Shown one piece after another: positions 1 to 7,301 of a stretch of DNA of 12,112 bases (its first letter is position 1; each line of letters starts with the position of its first letter). The position numbers and the translations under genes are program-made. The stretch is from Flavobacteriaceae bacterium (GTDB lineage Bacteria > Bacteroidota > Bacteroidia > Flavobacteriales > Flavobacteriaceae): the NCBI GenBank assembly GCA_949507465.1, contig CATEMS010000131.1, forward strand, positions 1 through 12,112, read 5' to 3'. Below the pieces are notes generated by a model. That model saw only the letters and a list, made by a program, of their open reading frames with translations. It made no database searches and was not told the origin of the DNA.

Positions 1-981
1 AGAAAGCGTAGAATCAATCACAACACTTTGATTTTTATTGGACTTGTTTTCGAGCTGCTCCAATAGTAATGTTGCAGCTGTTTTTCCCATCGTATAGCTA
101 TGCTGATTGATCGTTGTGAGCTCGGGTGCTAAATAGGGCGCCATGCGTTCACTAACGTATCCAATTACTGCCATGTCTTCAGGTATTTTTTTTCCAAATT
201 GACGGGCAACTTTATAGGACGCAAATGATGCATCTGTATCAAGTGCAATCACTGCATCAACAGGGTTGTTTTCAATGTGGCTCTTTAATACTTCAACAAT
301 CCCATTACGATCTGATTCTAAAACAACAGGTTCTAACCCTGCTTCTTGAATGGCTTTTCTATACCCTTTTGTCCGTTGTTTGCCAACGTTTAGATTGTTT
401 ATCGCAGACAACAAAATAATATTTTTCCTGTTAGATTTAATCAAATTTTGAGTGGCTTCAGAAATTGCTGTATAATCGTTGGTAGTCACTTTGGTACAAG
501 GAATAGAATCAATAACTCTATCGAACATCACCAAAGATTTTTCGTCACTGATTGCATTTTCAAAGTGACTAAAATCTTTTAGCATTTGAGTTTCCTCGGA
601 AACTGCAACAATAAAACCATCGACGACGCCATTGCTTAGCATATCAAAATTATCCACTTCTTTGTCATAAGACTCTTTGGTCAAACACACAATGGTGCTG
701 TATTTTGTTTGAGAAATAACACTCTCTATTCCATACAAAGCACGTGCAAAAAAGCTATTTTGAACCGATGGAATCACTACAGCTATGGTGTTGGTACGCC
801 CCGATTTTAGCCCCAAAGCTATTTTATTTGGGCGATAATTGTGCAATTTTGCTAATTCAACAATGCGTTTTTTTGTAGCGTCACTTATTTCATGACTATC
901 ATTCAACGCTTTTGAAATTGTTGAAATCGATACCCCTAAAATTGAAGCTAATTCTTTAAGGTTTATTTTGCTGCGTGCCAT
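1..981 (-). CDS. LacI-family transcriptional regulator, C-terminus cut by window edge
   Basis: The reading frame is open without interruption for 327 codons from an ATG at 981 to the window edge. An in-frame TAA two codons before the ATG fixes the start. Residues 8-27 form the LacI helix-turn-helix (LKELASILGVSISTISKALN). The hinge motif NYRPNKIALGL at 48-58 carries the leucine that normally wedges into the minor groove. From about residue 63 there is a periplasmic-binding-protein-like sugar-sensing domain, with typical stretches such as AVVIPSVQNSFF, NGVVDGFIVAV and MFDRVIDSIPC. LacI proteins are usually 330-345 residues, so probably only 10-20 are missing. The protein should bind an operator as a dimer and respond to a small ligand, usually a sugar or sugar phosphate. 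The target genes are not in view, and the amtB neighbour gives no hint. Family assignment is firm; the ligand is unknown. Confidence 0.96.
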   Translation of the reverse strand, partial: MARSKINLKELASILGVSISTISKALNDSHEISDATKKRIVELAKLHNYRPNKIALGLKSGRTNTIAVVIPSVQNSFFARALYGIESVISQTKYSTIVCLTKESYDKEVDNFDMLSNGVVDGFIVAVSEETQMLKDFSHFENAISDEKSLVMFDRVIDSIPCTKVTTNDYTAISEATQNLIKSNRKNIILLSAINNLNVGKQRTKGYRKAIQEAGLEPVVLESDRNGIVEVLKSHIENNPVDAVIALDTDASFASYKVARQFGKKIPEDMAVIGYVSERMAPYLAPELTTINQHSYTMGKTAATLLLEQLENKSNKNQSVVIDSTLS

Positions 982-994
982 GGTTTATTTGATT

Positions 995-1031
995 AAAAAA
1001 GGTCCTCACCTTAGTAATAAAGATGAGGACC
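995..1031 (-). terminator. Intrinsic terminator of glnK-amtB
   Basis: On the minus strand GGTCCTCATCTT (1031-1020) pairs with AAGGTGAGGACC (1012-1001) around a 7-nt loop. In RNA this is a 12-bp stem with one G-U wobble, followed by six U residues (1000-995). On the plus strand the wobble becomes a C-A mismatch, so the minus orientation is favoured. It sits 28 nt after the amtB stop codon and ends only 13 nt before the LacI-family start codon. Confidence 0.9.
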
Positions 1032-1038
1032 AAAAATA
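1031..1038 (-). promoter_or_regulatory. Possible -7 promoter element for the LacI-family gene
   Basis: The minus strand reads TATTTTTG, a full match to the Bacteroidota -7 consensus TAnnTTTG. It lies about 50 nt before the LacI-family start. A clear TTG at the -33 position is not visible. It overlaps the first base of the amtB terminator. Transcription from here would start inside the hairpin's left arm, so such a message would not form the full terminator. This element is short and AT-rich, so a chance match is possible. Confidence 0.33.
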
Positions 1039-1059
1039 CAAATTAATTAATTAATAGCA

Positions 1060-2277
1060 CTACTCAGAATAGGCACTCATACCGTGTTCATGAATATCTA
1101 GTCCTTGTACTTCTTCTTTTTCACTGACGCGGATACCAAGAGTAATTTTCAAGCCACCAATTATGATGATGGAAGATACTATACATGCAACTGCATATGC
1201 TCCAACGCCTACTAATTGACTTACAAATTGATCTGTAGAGGCAAGTGCGCCAAAAATTCCCACAGCGAGGGTTCCCCAGATACCACATACCAAATGTACA
1301 GCAATAGCACCTACAGGATCATCAAGTTTCAAGCGATCGATAAGCGATACTGCACTAACAATAAGGATTCCAGCAATCGCACCAATCCAAACAGCATCTG
1401 CAGGGCTCATTTGATCGGCACCGGCAGTGATTCCTACAAGACCACCCAAAATACCATTAAGGAACATCGTTAGGTCTAAATTTTTAAATACAACAGTTGA
1501 AGCGATGGCCGCAAAAACACCTCCAGCAGCAGCGGCTATACAGGTAGTTACCAGCGTTAGAGATGTCAATTCAGGATCGGCAGAAAGCACCGAGCCACCA
1601 TTAAAACCAAACCACCCCAACCATAGTATAAGTACCCCAGCAGTGGCCAGTGGAATATTATGCCCAGGGATTGCTTGTACTTTTCCGTCTTTAATTTTTC
1701 CGATACGTGCACCCAAAAGGATGACTGCAACAAGCGCAGCCCAACCCCCAACTGAGTGTACAAGGGTAGATCCTGCAAAATCATAAAATGGCGTTTCTAG
1801 CTGTTGTAAAAATCCTCCACCCCATTTCCAAGATCCTAAAATTGGGTATATAAACCCTACATAAAGAACTGTAAAGATCATAAAGGGTCCAATTTTCATA
1901 CGTTCAGCAACAGCTCCAGAAACAATGGTAGCCGCAGTTGCAGCAAACATGCCTTGAAACAAAAAGTCAGTCCAGTAGGTATACCCCTCATTGTAGGCCA
2001 AGTCCAAAGCCCCATTGACTAGTGGTGCTTCTAATCCAAATCCTGCAAATCCAAAAATTCCTAAAGCACCTTCAGCAAATCCAGGGTACATTAAGTTGAA
2101 TCCAACAATTCCATAAAGCAAAAGGCCTGTTGTTATTATAAAAATATTTTTAAATAATATGTTGATGGCATTTTTTTTGCGAGTGAGGCCAATTTCTAAA
2201 AAGGCAAAACCTGTGTGCATAAAAAATACGAGAGCTGTACAGATCATCATCCATACATTATTGGCTATTAATTCCAT
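1060..2277 (-). CDS. amtB: Ammonium transporter (Amt/Mep/Rh family)
   Basis: This 405-residue inner-membrane channel takes up ammonium by conducting it, in effect as NH3, through a hydrophobic pore. About eleven hydrophobic segments span the protein, beginning within the first 25 residues. The hallmark residues are present. D166 lies in the YDFAGS motif, the twin pore histidines are H174 (TLVHSVGG) and H328 (AVHLVCGIWG), and the GWFGFNGGS motif at 221-229 supplies an inner phenylalanine-gate residue (F225) and the S229 equivalent of the recruitment site. F111 fits the outer gate and W152 the conserved WGGG tryptophan. The histidine spacing of 154 is close to the 150 of Escherichia coli AmtB. 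There is no cleaved-type signal peptide, as in many shorter Amt proteins. It begins 33 nt after glnK, which supports one operon and control by PII docking. Confidence 0.98.
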   Translation of the reverse strand: MELIANNVWMMICTALVFFMHTGFAFLEIGLTRKKNAINILFKNIFIITTGLLLYGIVGFNLMYPGFAEGALGIFGFAGFGLEAPLVNGALDLAYNEGYTYWTDFLFQGMFAATAATIVSGAVAERMKIGPFMIFTVLYVGFIYPILGSWKWGGGFLQQLETPFYDFAGSTLVHSVGGWAALVAVILLGARIGKIKDGKVQAIPGHNIPLATAGVLILWLGWFGFNGGSVLSADPELTSLTLVTTCIAAAAGGVFAAIASTVVFKNLDLTMFLNGILGGLVGITAGADQMSPADAVWIGAIAGILIVSAVSLIDRLKLDDPVGAIAVHLVCGIWGTLAVGIFGALASTDQFVSQLVGVGAYAVACIVSSIIIIGGLKITLGIRVSEKEEVQGLDIHEHGMSAYSE

Positions 2278-2310
2278 AATTTATTGTCTTAAAAGTTATT
2301 CTGGTTTGAT

Positions 2311-2649
2311 TTAATTTAAAGTTTCTCCACCTTTTTCTCCGGTACGGATGCGGTAGGCTTCAGCGATATCGCTTACAAATATTTTTCCATCGCCCACTTC
2401 GCCAGTTGCACCAGCTTCAAGAATGGCTTTAATGGTTACATCCAAAAAATCATCATTGACGACTATTGATAAAAAACGGCGTTGGATATCGCTTGTGCTG
2501 TAAGCTACACCTCGATACACATGACCTTCTTTTTCATTACCTAATCCAGTGACGTCCCAGTAAGAAAAGAAATTTACACCCACTTCATGTAAGGCTTTTT
2601 TGACCTCAGAAAATTTTGATTTTCTAATGATGGCTTCTACTTTTTTCAT
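2311..2649 (-). CDS. glnK: PII-family nitrogen regulatory protein GlnK
   Basis: This 112-residue trimeric signalling protein normally reads ATP/ADP and 2-oxoglutarate and, when nitrogen is plentiful, plugs the AmtB channel through its T-loop. The N-terminal KKVEAIIRKSKF strand, the YRG motif at 45-47 and the ATP-binding signature TGEVGDGKIFV at 82-92 with R100 and R102 are all present. Y50 corresponds to the uridylylation tyrosine Y51 of the E. coli protein. The T-loop is unusual. It is one residue shorter overall, has an extra residue before the histidine, and has E39 where the family has the 2-oxoglutarate/Mg-contacting Q39, and R57 where the family has K58. Linkage to amtB supports the GlnK name over GlnB. 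No uridylyltransferase gene is in view, so covalent modification cannot be judged. Confidence 0.96.
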   Translation of the reverse strand: MKKVEAIIRKSKFSEVKKALHEVGVNFFSYWDVTGLGNEKEGHVYRGVAYSTSDIQRRFLSIVVNDDFLDVTIKAILEAGATGEVGDGKIFVSDIAEAYRIRTGEKGGETLN

Positions 2650-2675
2650 AATTAATTAGTTTTTATTTTAAAGCT

Positions 2676-2683
2676 CAAAAATA
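2676..2683 (-). promoter_or_regulatory. Likely -7 promoter element of glnK-amtB
   Basis: The minus strand carries TATTTTTG, an exact TAnnTTTG match, 26 nt before the glnK ATG. This would give a transcript start about 15-20 nt before the ATG. No good -33 TTG is visible at the expected distance, which could mean activator dependence. The paired CCCTATAAAAAA arms lie directly upstream. Confidence 0.4.
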
Positions 2684-2700
2684 TCTAAAAATTAATTAAC

Positions 2701-2770
2701 CCCTATAAAAAAAGGCCTTTAAATATAAAAATTTATTAAATAATCATTTTATACCCTATTTTTTATAGGG
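2701..2770. repeat. Inverted repeat with CCCTATAAAAAA arms upstream of glnK
   Basis: The plus strand reads CCCTATAAAAAA at 2701-2712 and its exact reverse complement at 2759-2770, 46 nt apart. A further CCCTAT at 2754-2759 can form a tight 6-bp hairpin with the right arm around five T residues. The palindrome AAAGGCCTTT sits at 2711-2720. The left arm is about 20-30 nt upstream of the putative glnK -7 element. This could be an operator for a nitrogen-responsive regulator, but no known binding motif was recognised and the AT-rich context raises the chance of coincidence. Confidence 0.45.
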
Positions 2771-2795
2771 ATAAATAAAAAAATAGTAATAAAAT

Positions 2796-2827
2796 AAAAA
2801 AACCTTAGAAAACTCTAAAGCTTTTTT
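2796..2827 (-). terminator. Intrinsic terminator with no gene in front of it
   Basis: On the minus strand AAAAAAGCTTTAGA (2827-2814) pairs with TCTAAGGTTTTTTT (2809-2796) around a GTTT loop. The RNA stem is 14 bp with two G-U wobbles, and the 3' arm ends in a U-run. On the plus strand both wobbles become C-A mismatches, so the minus direction is favoured. The nearest upstream gene already has its own terminator at 2988-3014. This one therefore ends either a short untranslated transcript or an attenuated glnK leader. Confidence 0.75.
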
Positions 2828-2987
2828 ATTCAAACAAACAAAACAGATTGAAAATGCGGTTTTAAATGAACCAAATAAAACAAATAATATAAATTAGATG
2901 CTTATTAGGGCAATGGGTTGCTCTTTTTAGACGCTTTGTAGACCCTAAGAATAGGTCTTGAAGCAAGTTCCGGACGGATATTTCAGT
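2828..2987 (-). other. Candidate small RNA or glnK leader between two terminators
   Basis: These 160 nt are bounded on both sides by minus-strand intrinsic terminators and hold no credible open reading frame; the minus strand contains no ATG here. A short hairpin can form at 2940-2958 (AGACCTA against TAGGGTCT with one bulged base). A TTG followed 21 nt later by TATTATTTG (ending near 2880) is close to the TTG/TAnnTTTG promoter but has one extra base inside the -7 element. If used, the product would be roughly 70-80 nt. No known RNA family was recognised. Confidence 0.22.
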
Positions 2988-3014
2988 AAAAAAAAACCTG
3001 TCCAAATGGACAGG
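2988..3014 (-). terminator. Intrinsic terminator after the OmpA-family gene
   Basis: The minus strand forms CCTGTCC (3014-3008), an ATTT loop, GGACAGG (3003-2997) and then nine U residues (2996-2988). The stem can be lengthened by A-U pairs. It lies 76 nt after the stop of the TPR/OmpA gene and closes the T9SS-associated operon. Confidence 0.93.
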
Positions 3015-3020
3015 CTTTGT

Positions 3021-3050
3021 GTACAGTTCAACACTTATAAAAAACTGTAC
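3021..3050 (-). repeat. Second hairpin just before the terminator
   Basis: GTACAGTT (3021-3028) and AACTGTAC (3043-3050) form a perfect 8-bp inverted repeat with a 14-nt AT-rich loop. In the transcript it lies between the OmpA-family stop codon and the terminator hairpin. It has no U-run of its own. It may protect the 3' end of the message or be a protein-binding site. Confidence 0.5.
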
Positions 3051-3089
3051 GGTGACTAATTTAATAATTATGAAAACTTAAGTGTTATT

Positions 3090-4964
3090 TTATCTTCTCG
3101 TAATGATAAACTCACTACGTCTATTTTGTTCATGTACCCAATCGGAACATTTCACGCCATTACTACAATGATTTACCAATTGTGTTTCTCCATACCCTTT
3201 CCCTGTAAGTCGAGAACGACTGATACCACGATCAACTAAATACTGAATTGTTGCTCTATTTCGTTTTTCTGACAAGGCCATATTATACGCATCTGAGGCT
3301 CGACTATCTGTATGTGAGCGGACATCAACTTCCAAGTTTGGATTTTGATTCATGATGCTTACAACTTTTTCGAGTTCTATTTTGGCGTCTGATCGTATAA
3401 ATGATTTGTTCAAATCAAAATAAATCGGGTTTAAGAAAATGGCCAGGTCGGTTTTTTCTTGAACGACCTCTACGCGTTGTACGTTCAATGGAATATTAGT
3501 GGACACCACACCACCTTCTTCACCAGACACTAAAACCTCGTTGGCGAAATAATCTTTTTCATTGGCACGAATGATACTCACATTTCCACATTTTTCATCA
3601 TCAAAACCATAGCGGCCTTGCGCATCCGTTTTTACACGCCCCACTTCATTAAGCAAACCATTTATAAATAGTACATCTGCATTTGGAATGGGCTCTCCTG
3701 TTTTTTTATCTGATACTACCCCTTCAAAGCGTACTTTACACGGATCTTCCAAAGGCTGCAACTGATTAAAGCTGTAAATATCATCGTTCTGATTATCGCG
3801 GTTAGAGGCAAAATAGCCTGTGCCTCCACTAGTTACAAAGGCAAAATCATCAAACGCGCTATTTACAGGGCGACCAATATTTTTTATGTTTTGGAAGGCC
3901 CCATCGTCGTTGGTTTTAGCATAAAATACATCCAATCCACCTAGGTTTGGGTGACCATTAGACGAAAAGTAAAAGGTGTCCTCTTCATCTACAAAGGGAA
4001 ACATTTCGTTACCAACAGTATTGAAAGCTGTCATATTTATAGGTGCACCATAGGAGTTATCACTAAAAATTTCGGACTCATAGAGATCTGTTCCTCCTTT
4101 ACTTCCAGGCATATCAGATACAAAATATAGCTTTGTTTCATCGCCACTTAGGGCGGGATGCCCTACTGAATACTCACTACTGTTGAAAGGTAGATCTCTT
4201 GGTTTGGACCATTGCCCATCTACTTTGTCGCTGCGCAAAAGCTTGAGTCGGGTGATTTTTTGACTGTCGGTTCCCAATTTTTTCTCTATATAATCATTAC
4301 GCGTAAAATACATGGTCTGACCATCTTTAGTAATTACTAATGAACCTTCATTATATTTGGTGTTAATGTTTTTTCCTATGGGATCCAATCCGCTCCCTAA
4401 ATAGATGTCAGAAGCTGGCTCTCCGTTCCATAAATTTGTTTTGTTAGACTGATCGGCAGTAATTACATACAACTGCTTTTGATTAAAAAATGCGGGATAA
4501 TCTGAATATTTTGAATTAAAATTTACTTTTTCCACCGCATGGCGACCACTTGCCTTTTCTATCGCACTCATATACGACGTGCTTGGGATGTATTTGGCTG
4601 CATTTCTGCGGTAATAATTATTCAAATAGGTATCTGCTTTTTCTATTTGCCCAATAGATTTGAGCGCTTGTCCATATCGAAAACTGTAGTCTGCTGGTTG
4701 GTTTTTATCCAAAGCAAACGCTTTGGCATACCAATCTGCTGCATCTTTATATTTGGCATTAAAATAATTAATATCTCCTAGTTTTTGAAACACTTCGGTA
4801 GTGGCGTTATCACTTTTTGCCAAATCAGTGTACATATCCAAGGCATCGATATACTCCATATTGTTGTACTTCTTGTTGGCCTTTTTGAGTTGTTTATCTT
4901 GCGCAAAGAGGACTCCACCAACAAGTGTAAAACACCATATTAATAGTTGTAGTTTATTTTTCAT
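3090..4964 (-). CDS. TPR / PD40 beta-propeller / CarboxypepD_reg / OmpA-family envelope protein (PorE-like)
   Basis: This 624-residue protein has the four-part layout of T9SS-associated PorE-like proteins. A signal peptide ends at about FAQ22. TPR helices lie at about 24-120. Some five PD40 (WD40-like) blades lie at about 150-400, with blades such as YNEGSLVITKDGQTMYF and LYFVSDMPGSKGGTDLYE. A carboxypeptidase-regulatory-like fold lies at about 408-495, and an OmpA C-terminal domain at about 508-624. In the last domain D553 (HTDSR) and R568 (LSEKR) have the 15-residue spacing of the diaminopimelate-binding pair, so it should hold peptidoglycan in the periplasm. C11 lacks a lipobox, so it does not look like a lipoprotein. 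It starts 18 nt after the PorP/SprF gene, implying co-translation. The likely role is anchoring the partner outer-membrane protein or its cargo to the cell wall. Confidence 0.93.
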   Translation of the reverse strand: MKNKLQLLIWCFTLVGGVLFAQDKQLKKANKKYNNMEYIDALDMYTDLAKSDNATTEVFQKLGDINYFNAKYKDAADWYAKAFALDKNQPADYSFRYGQALKSIGQIEKADTYLNNYYRRNAAKYIPSTSYMSAIEKASGRHAVEKVNFNSKYSDYPAFFNQKQLYVITADQSNKTNLWNGEPASDIYLGSGLDPIGKNINTKYNEGSLVITKDGQTMYFTRNDYIEKKLGTDSQKITRLKLLRSDKVDGQWSKPRDLPFNSSEYSVGHPALSGDETKLYFVSDMPGSKGGTDLYESEIFSDNSYGAPINMTAFNTVGNEMFPFVDEEDTFYFSSNGHPNLGGLDVFYAKTNDDGAFQNIKNIGRPVNSAFDDFAFVTSGGTGYFASNRDNQNDDIYSFNQLQPLEDPCKVRFEGVVSDKKTGEPIPNADVLFINGLLNEVGRVKTDAQGRYGFDDEKCGNVSIIRANEKDYFANEVLVSGEEGGVVSTNIPLNVQRVEVVQEKTDLAIFLNPIYFDLNKSFIRSDAKIELEKVVSIMNQNPNLEVDVRSHTDSRASDAYNMALSEKRNRATIQYLVDRGISRSRLTGKGYGETQLVNHCSNGVKCSDWVHEQNRRSEFIITRR

Positions 4965-4982
4965 GTATTTGTTGGTTTTAAA

Positions 4983-5957
4983 TTAAAAGAATCTAGGGGT
5001 GATGAGTCGAGAAGATCTTCCTCCGCTACCCAGCTCGAAACGCAAAAACAATTCATGTGAACCTGAATTGTAATTCATCAGTTCTTGCAATGAGTAATCG
5101 TAGGAATATCCTACAAGGATACCTTCAGACACTTGAAACGCTGCGAGAGCACTCACTGCGGCATCCCAACGGTAGGCTGCTCCTAGTGTAAATTTTTCGT
5201 TGAACATAAAGTTGGCCGAAAGGTCTAACGCCAATGGCGAGCCTGCAGCCATTTTGGCCATTACCGCAGGCTTAAATTTTGTATTTGACGAGAGGTCAAA
5301 CACGTATCCTGCAGTGGCAAATAGGTGCATTTTTTCGGTTACATTAGAAACTTTCACATCGTCATAGTGTGTTGTTTCTAAAAGATTGGGGGTCGAAACT
5401 CCCATATACCAACGCTCGGGGTTATAAAGAAAAAATCCAAATCCAATCGTTGGCTTCAGACGATTGTCGATATTGTTGGCAAAAGAATTATCGCTTCTAT
5501 TCTTAAGGTTCAATTTATTGTAATCGATATTCAGTAAATTTATACCTCCCTTAACTCCAAAAGCTAGTAGTGTCCCATTGCCGCTCACGGGAATGGTATA
5601 AGAGACATCGGCGGTAATATTGCTTTCGTCCGCTGGGCCAATCTTATCTTTAAAAAAATTGAGCCCTAAACCAAAACGAGCGTTTTGACCTACAGGGGTG
5701 TGTGCTCCAAAGTTGAGTGTTTCTGGCGCTCCATCGAGTCCCACCCACTGATTGCGATACAACATGAGGGCTGTAAGTTGCTCTCGAGAACCTGCATAAG
5801 CTGGGTTGATGACCTGAGGATTGTACATATAATTGGTATACTGGCTGTCTTGTTGCGCATACACCATAGTGTTGCTGGCAAAGGATGCCCAAACAATAAG
5901 CGCTATCAGAAACGTGAAATATGAACTATTGAGATTTTTGTACGGAATGTTTTTCAT
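4983..5957 (-). CDS. PorP/SprF-family T9SS outer-membrane protein
   Basis: This 324-residue protein carries a signal peptide ending near VYA34. The family's N-terminal signature follows (QYTNYMYNPQVINPAYAGSR at 39-58), then RNQWVGLDGAPET at 68-80. Alternating beta-strand patterns run to the end, which finishes with a strand and the terminal aromatic pair (ITPRFF), typical of an outer-membrane beta-barrel. Family members lie beside genes for cargo with type B sorting domains. The best studied, SprF of Flavobacterium johnsoniae, is needed to secrete or anchor the adhesin SprB. The gene sits 72 nt after a type B cargo gene and 18 nt before the OmpA-family gene, which is the standard trio. It is most likely the dedicated partner of the upstream cargo rather than the core PorP, since no other core T9SS genes are in view. 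Genomes often carry several paralogues, so no symbol is assigned. Confidence 0.95.
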   Translation of the reverse strand: MKNIPYKNLNSSYFTFLIALIVWASFASNTMVYAQQDSQYTNYMYNPQVINPAYAGSREQLTALMLYRNQWVGLDGAPETLNFGAHTPVGQNARFGLGLNFFKDKIGPADESNITADVSYTIPVSGNGTLLAFGVKGGINLLNIDYNKLNLKNRSDNSFANNIDNRLKPTIGFGFFLYNPERWYMGVSTPNLLETTHYDDVKVSNVTEKMHLFATAGYVFDLSSNTKFKPAVMAKMAAGSPLALDLSANFMFNEKFTLGAAYRWDAAVSALAAFQVSEGILVGYSYDYSLQELMNYNSGSHELFLRFELGSGGRSSRLITPRFF

Positions 5958-6029
5958 GAATTTTATTTTTTGGGGTTATTGTTTTTTAATTCTTGCTATG
6001 ATGGGGCGGCAACAAGACCGTCATTTAAA

Positions 6030-7301
6030 TTATTCTGTTGTGATGTATAGATAGCCACTTTTGGTGACCCTTTCATTACTGTCATTATCATAACTTACTA
6101 CATAATAATACGTCCCCGTTGGAAGATGTTCATTACTACTTACAGTAGCGCGGCCATTGGAATTTCCTCTAAAAACATTACCGTTGGAATCATAGTTATT
6201 CGTTTCATACACTTTGATTCCCCAGCGGTTAAATATTTTGACATTATTATTTTTTAATGCATTAATGTTTTTGATTTCAAAATAGTCATTAACACCATCG
6301 CCATTGTTCGAGACACCATTGTAAACTACCAATTCGTCGGCGCCCGTATTTGCAAGCGTAAATATGCCGTAGGCATCCAAAGTTACTGGAGTAGTTACGG
6401 TTTGATTTGCCGTATTGACAATACCTCCAAGATCTTCCCATATTTTTGCAGTGTTGTTCCAACGTGCAATGCTCAATTTTTCTGTTGAACTCGTTAGAGA
6501 TGATGGTGTAGTGCTTGAATTATAGGACAGTGTTAGAATAACGTCTGCCGTTCCTTTATCTTTTGTAACAGTCCAAAATTCCGCCTGATCTATCAATTCT
6601 ATATTACCACCCATATTGGCTGTAGGCGATTGCCCCTCGGCAGTTGTAGATAATGGGTTATCATAAAAATATTTGGTTGTAAAGTCGTGGTCAACACTAC
6701 TAGGAGCACTTATGGCTGCCATTCGATAATAGCCTTCTCCTTTTTTGACATCTCCAACAGGATTTACAAAAGCGTCATCGCCTTTCTTTTGCACTTTTCC
6801 ATCGACATGGCTATCGTCATTCATTCTTACAGCTTCAGCATCGTTTTCAAATATTAATAATCCTCCAAAATTGTCATTATCGACAATTCCATTGTTAAAG
6901 TCTGCAACTTTGGTAATAGACATTTTGTTATGTAGCTCATATGTTGGTACTAAACCGGAATCATTATCATAAATCACTTCAAAAAACTTACTGGTTTTCG
7001 ATCCTGTTATTTTTTGAACCTCTGAGGGATTGGTGGCATAACGATCAAAACGTGTAACACGCTCGCCTGTACCTGCAGCATCAAAATCCACTTCGCCATC
7101 ATTATTAAAATGCGAATAAAAGTAGGATTCGCCATTGTTGGTAAAGTCGCCATTCGCTTTATTATCAAAAGCATCTACGGACGAAAAAAGTGTATTCGAA
7201 CTGACATGCAAGATGCCCTCGTTGGTGGTTTGAGAAAAACCAAAAGTGCTTCCCAAAAAGAAGACCCCCAAAAGCTGTATTGTGTGTGTATATTTTTTCA
7301 T
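6030..7301 (-). CDS. Secreted T9SS cargo with type B (gliding-motility-associated) C-terminal domain
   Basis: This 423-residue protein has a signal peptide ending at about GFSQ24. A beta-rich body follows, acidic and rich in Asn and Gly. It includes the segment SHVDGKVQKKGDDAF at 164-178 followed by NPVGD and YYRMAAISAP, a pattern common in flavobacterial surface proteins. The last 100 residues are a type B sorting domain: NGVSNNGDGVNDYFEI at 328-343, VKIFNRWGIKVYE at 354-366, and LPTGTYYYVVSY at 393-404, ending in GYLYITTE. The usual proline in the SPNGDGVND motif is replaced by Asn332. The protein should cross the outer membrane through the T9SS and stay on the surface or be released, with help from the PorP/SprF protein encoded next. 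No enzyme motif is seen, and its role (structural, adhesive or fibre-associated) is not determined by sequence. Confidence 0.92.
   Translation of the reverse strand: MKKYTHTIQLLGVFFLGSTFGFSQTTNEGILHVSSNTLFSSVDAFDNKANGDFTNNGESYFYSHFNNDGEVDFDAAGTGERVTRFDRYATNPSEVQKITGSKTSKFFEVIYDNDSGLVPTYELHNKMSITKVADFNNGIVDNDNFGGLLIFENDAEAVRMNDDSHVDGKVQKKGDDAFVNPVGDVKKGEGYYRMAAISAPSSVDHDFTTKYFYDNPLSTTAEGQSPTANMGGNIELIDQAEFWTVTKDKGTADVILTLSYNSSTTPSSLTSSTEKLSIARWNNTAKIWEDLGGIVNTANQTVTTPVTLDAYGIFTLANTGADELVVYNGVSNNGDGVNDYFEIKNINALKNNNVKIFNRWGIKVYETNNYDSNGNVFRGNSNGRATVSSNEHLPTGTYYYVVSYDNDSNERVTKSGYLYITTE

Noticed and set aside
2881..2990. Sigma-54 promoter upstream of glnK
   Set aside because: A GGAACTTGC resembles the motif, but the GG-GC spacing is too short for a -24/-12 promoter.
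4903..4964. Lipoprotein signal on the TPR/OmpA protein
   Set aside because: C11 lies within the hydrophobic core and is preceded by LIW rather than a lipobox; an ordinary signal peptidase I site near FAQ fits better.
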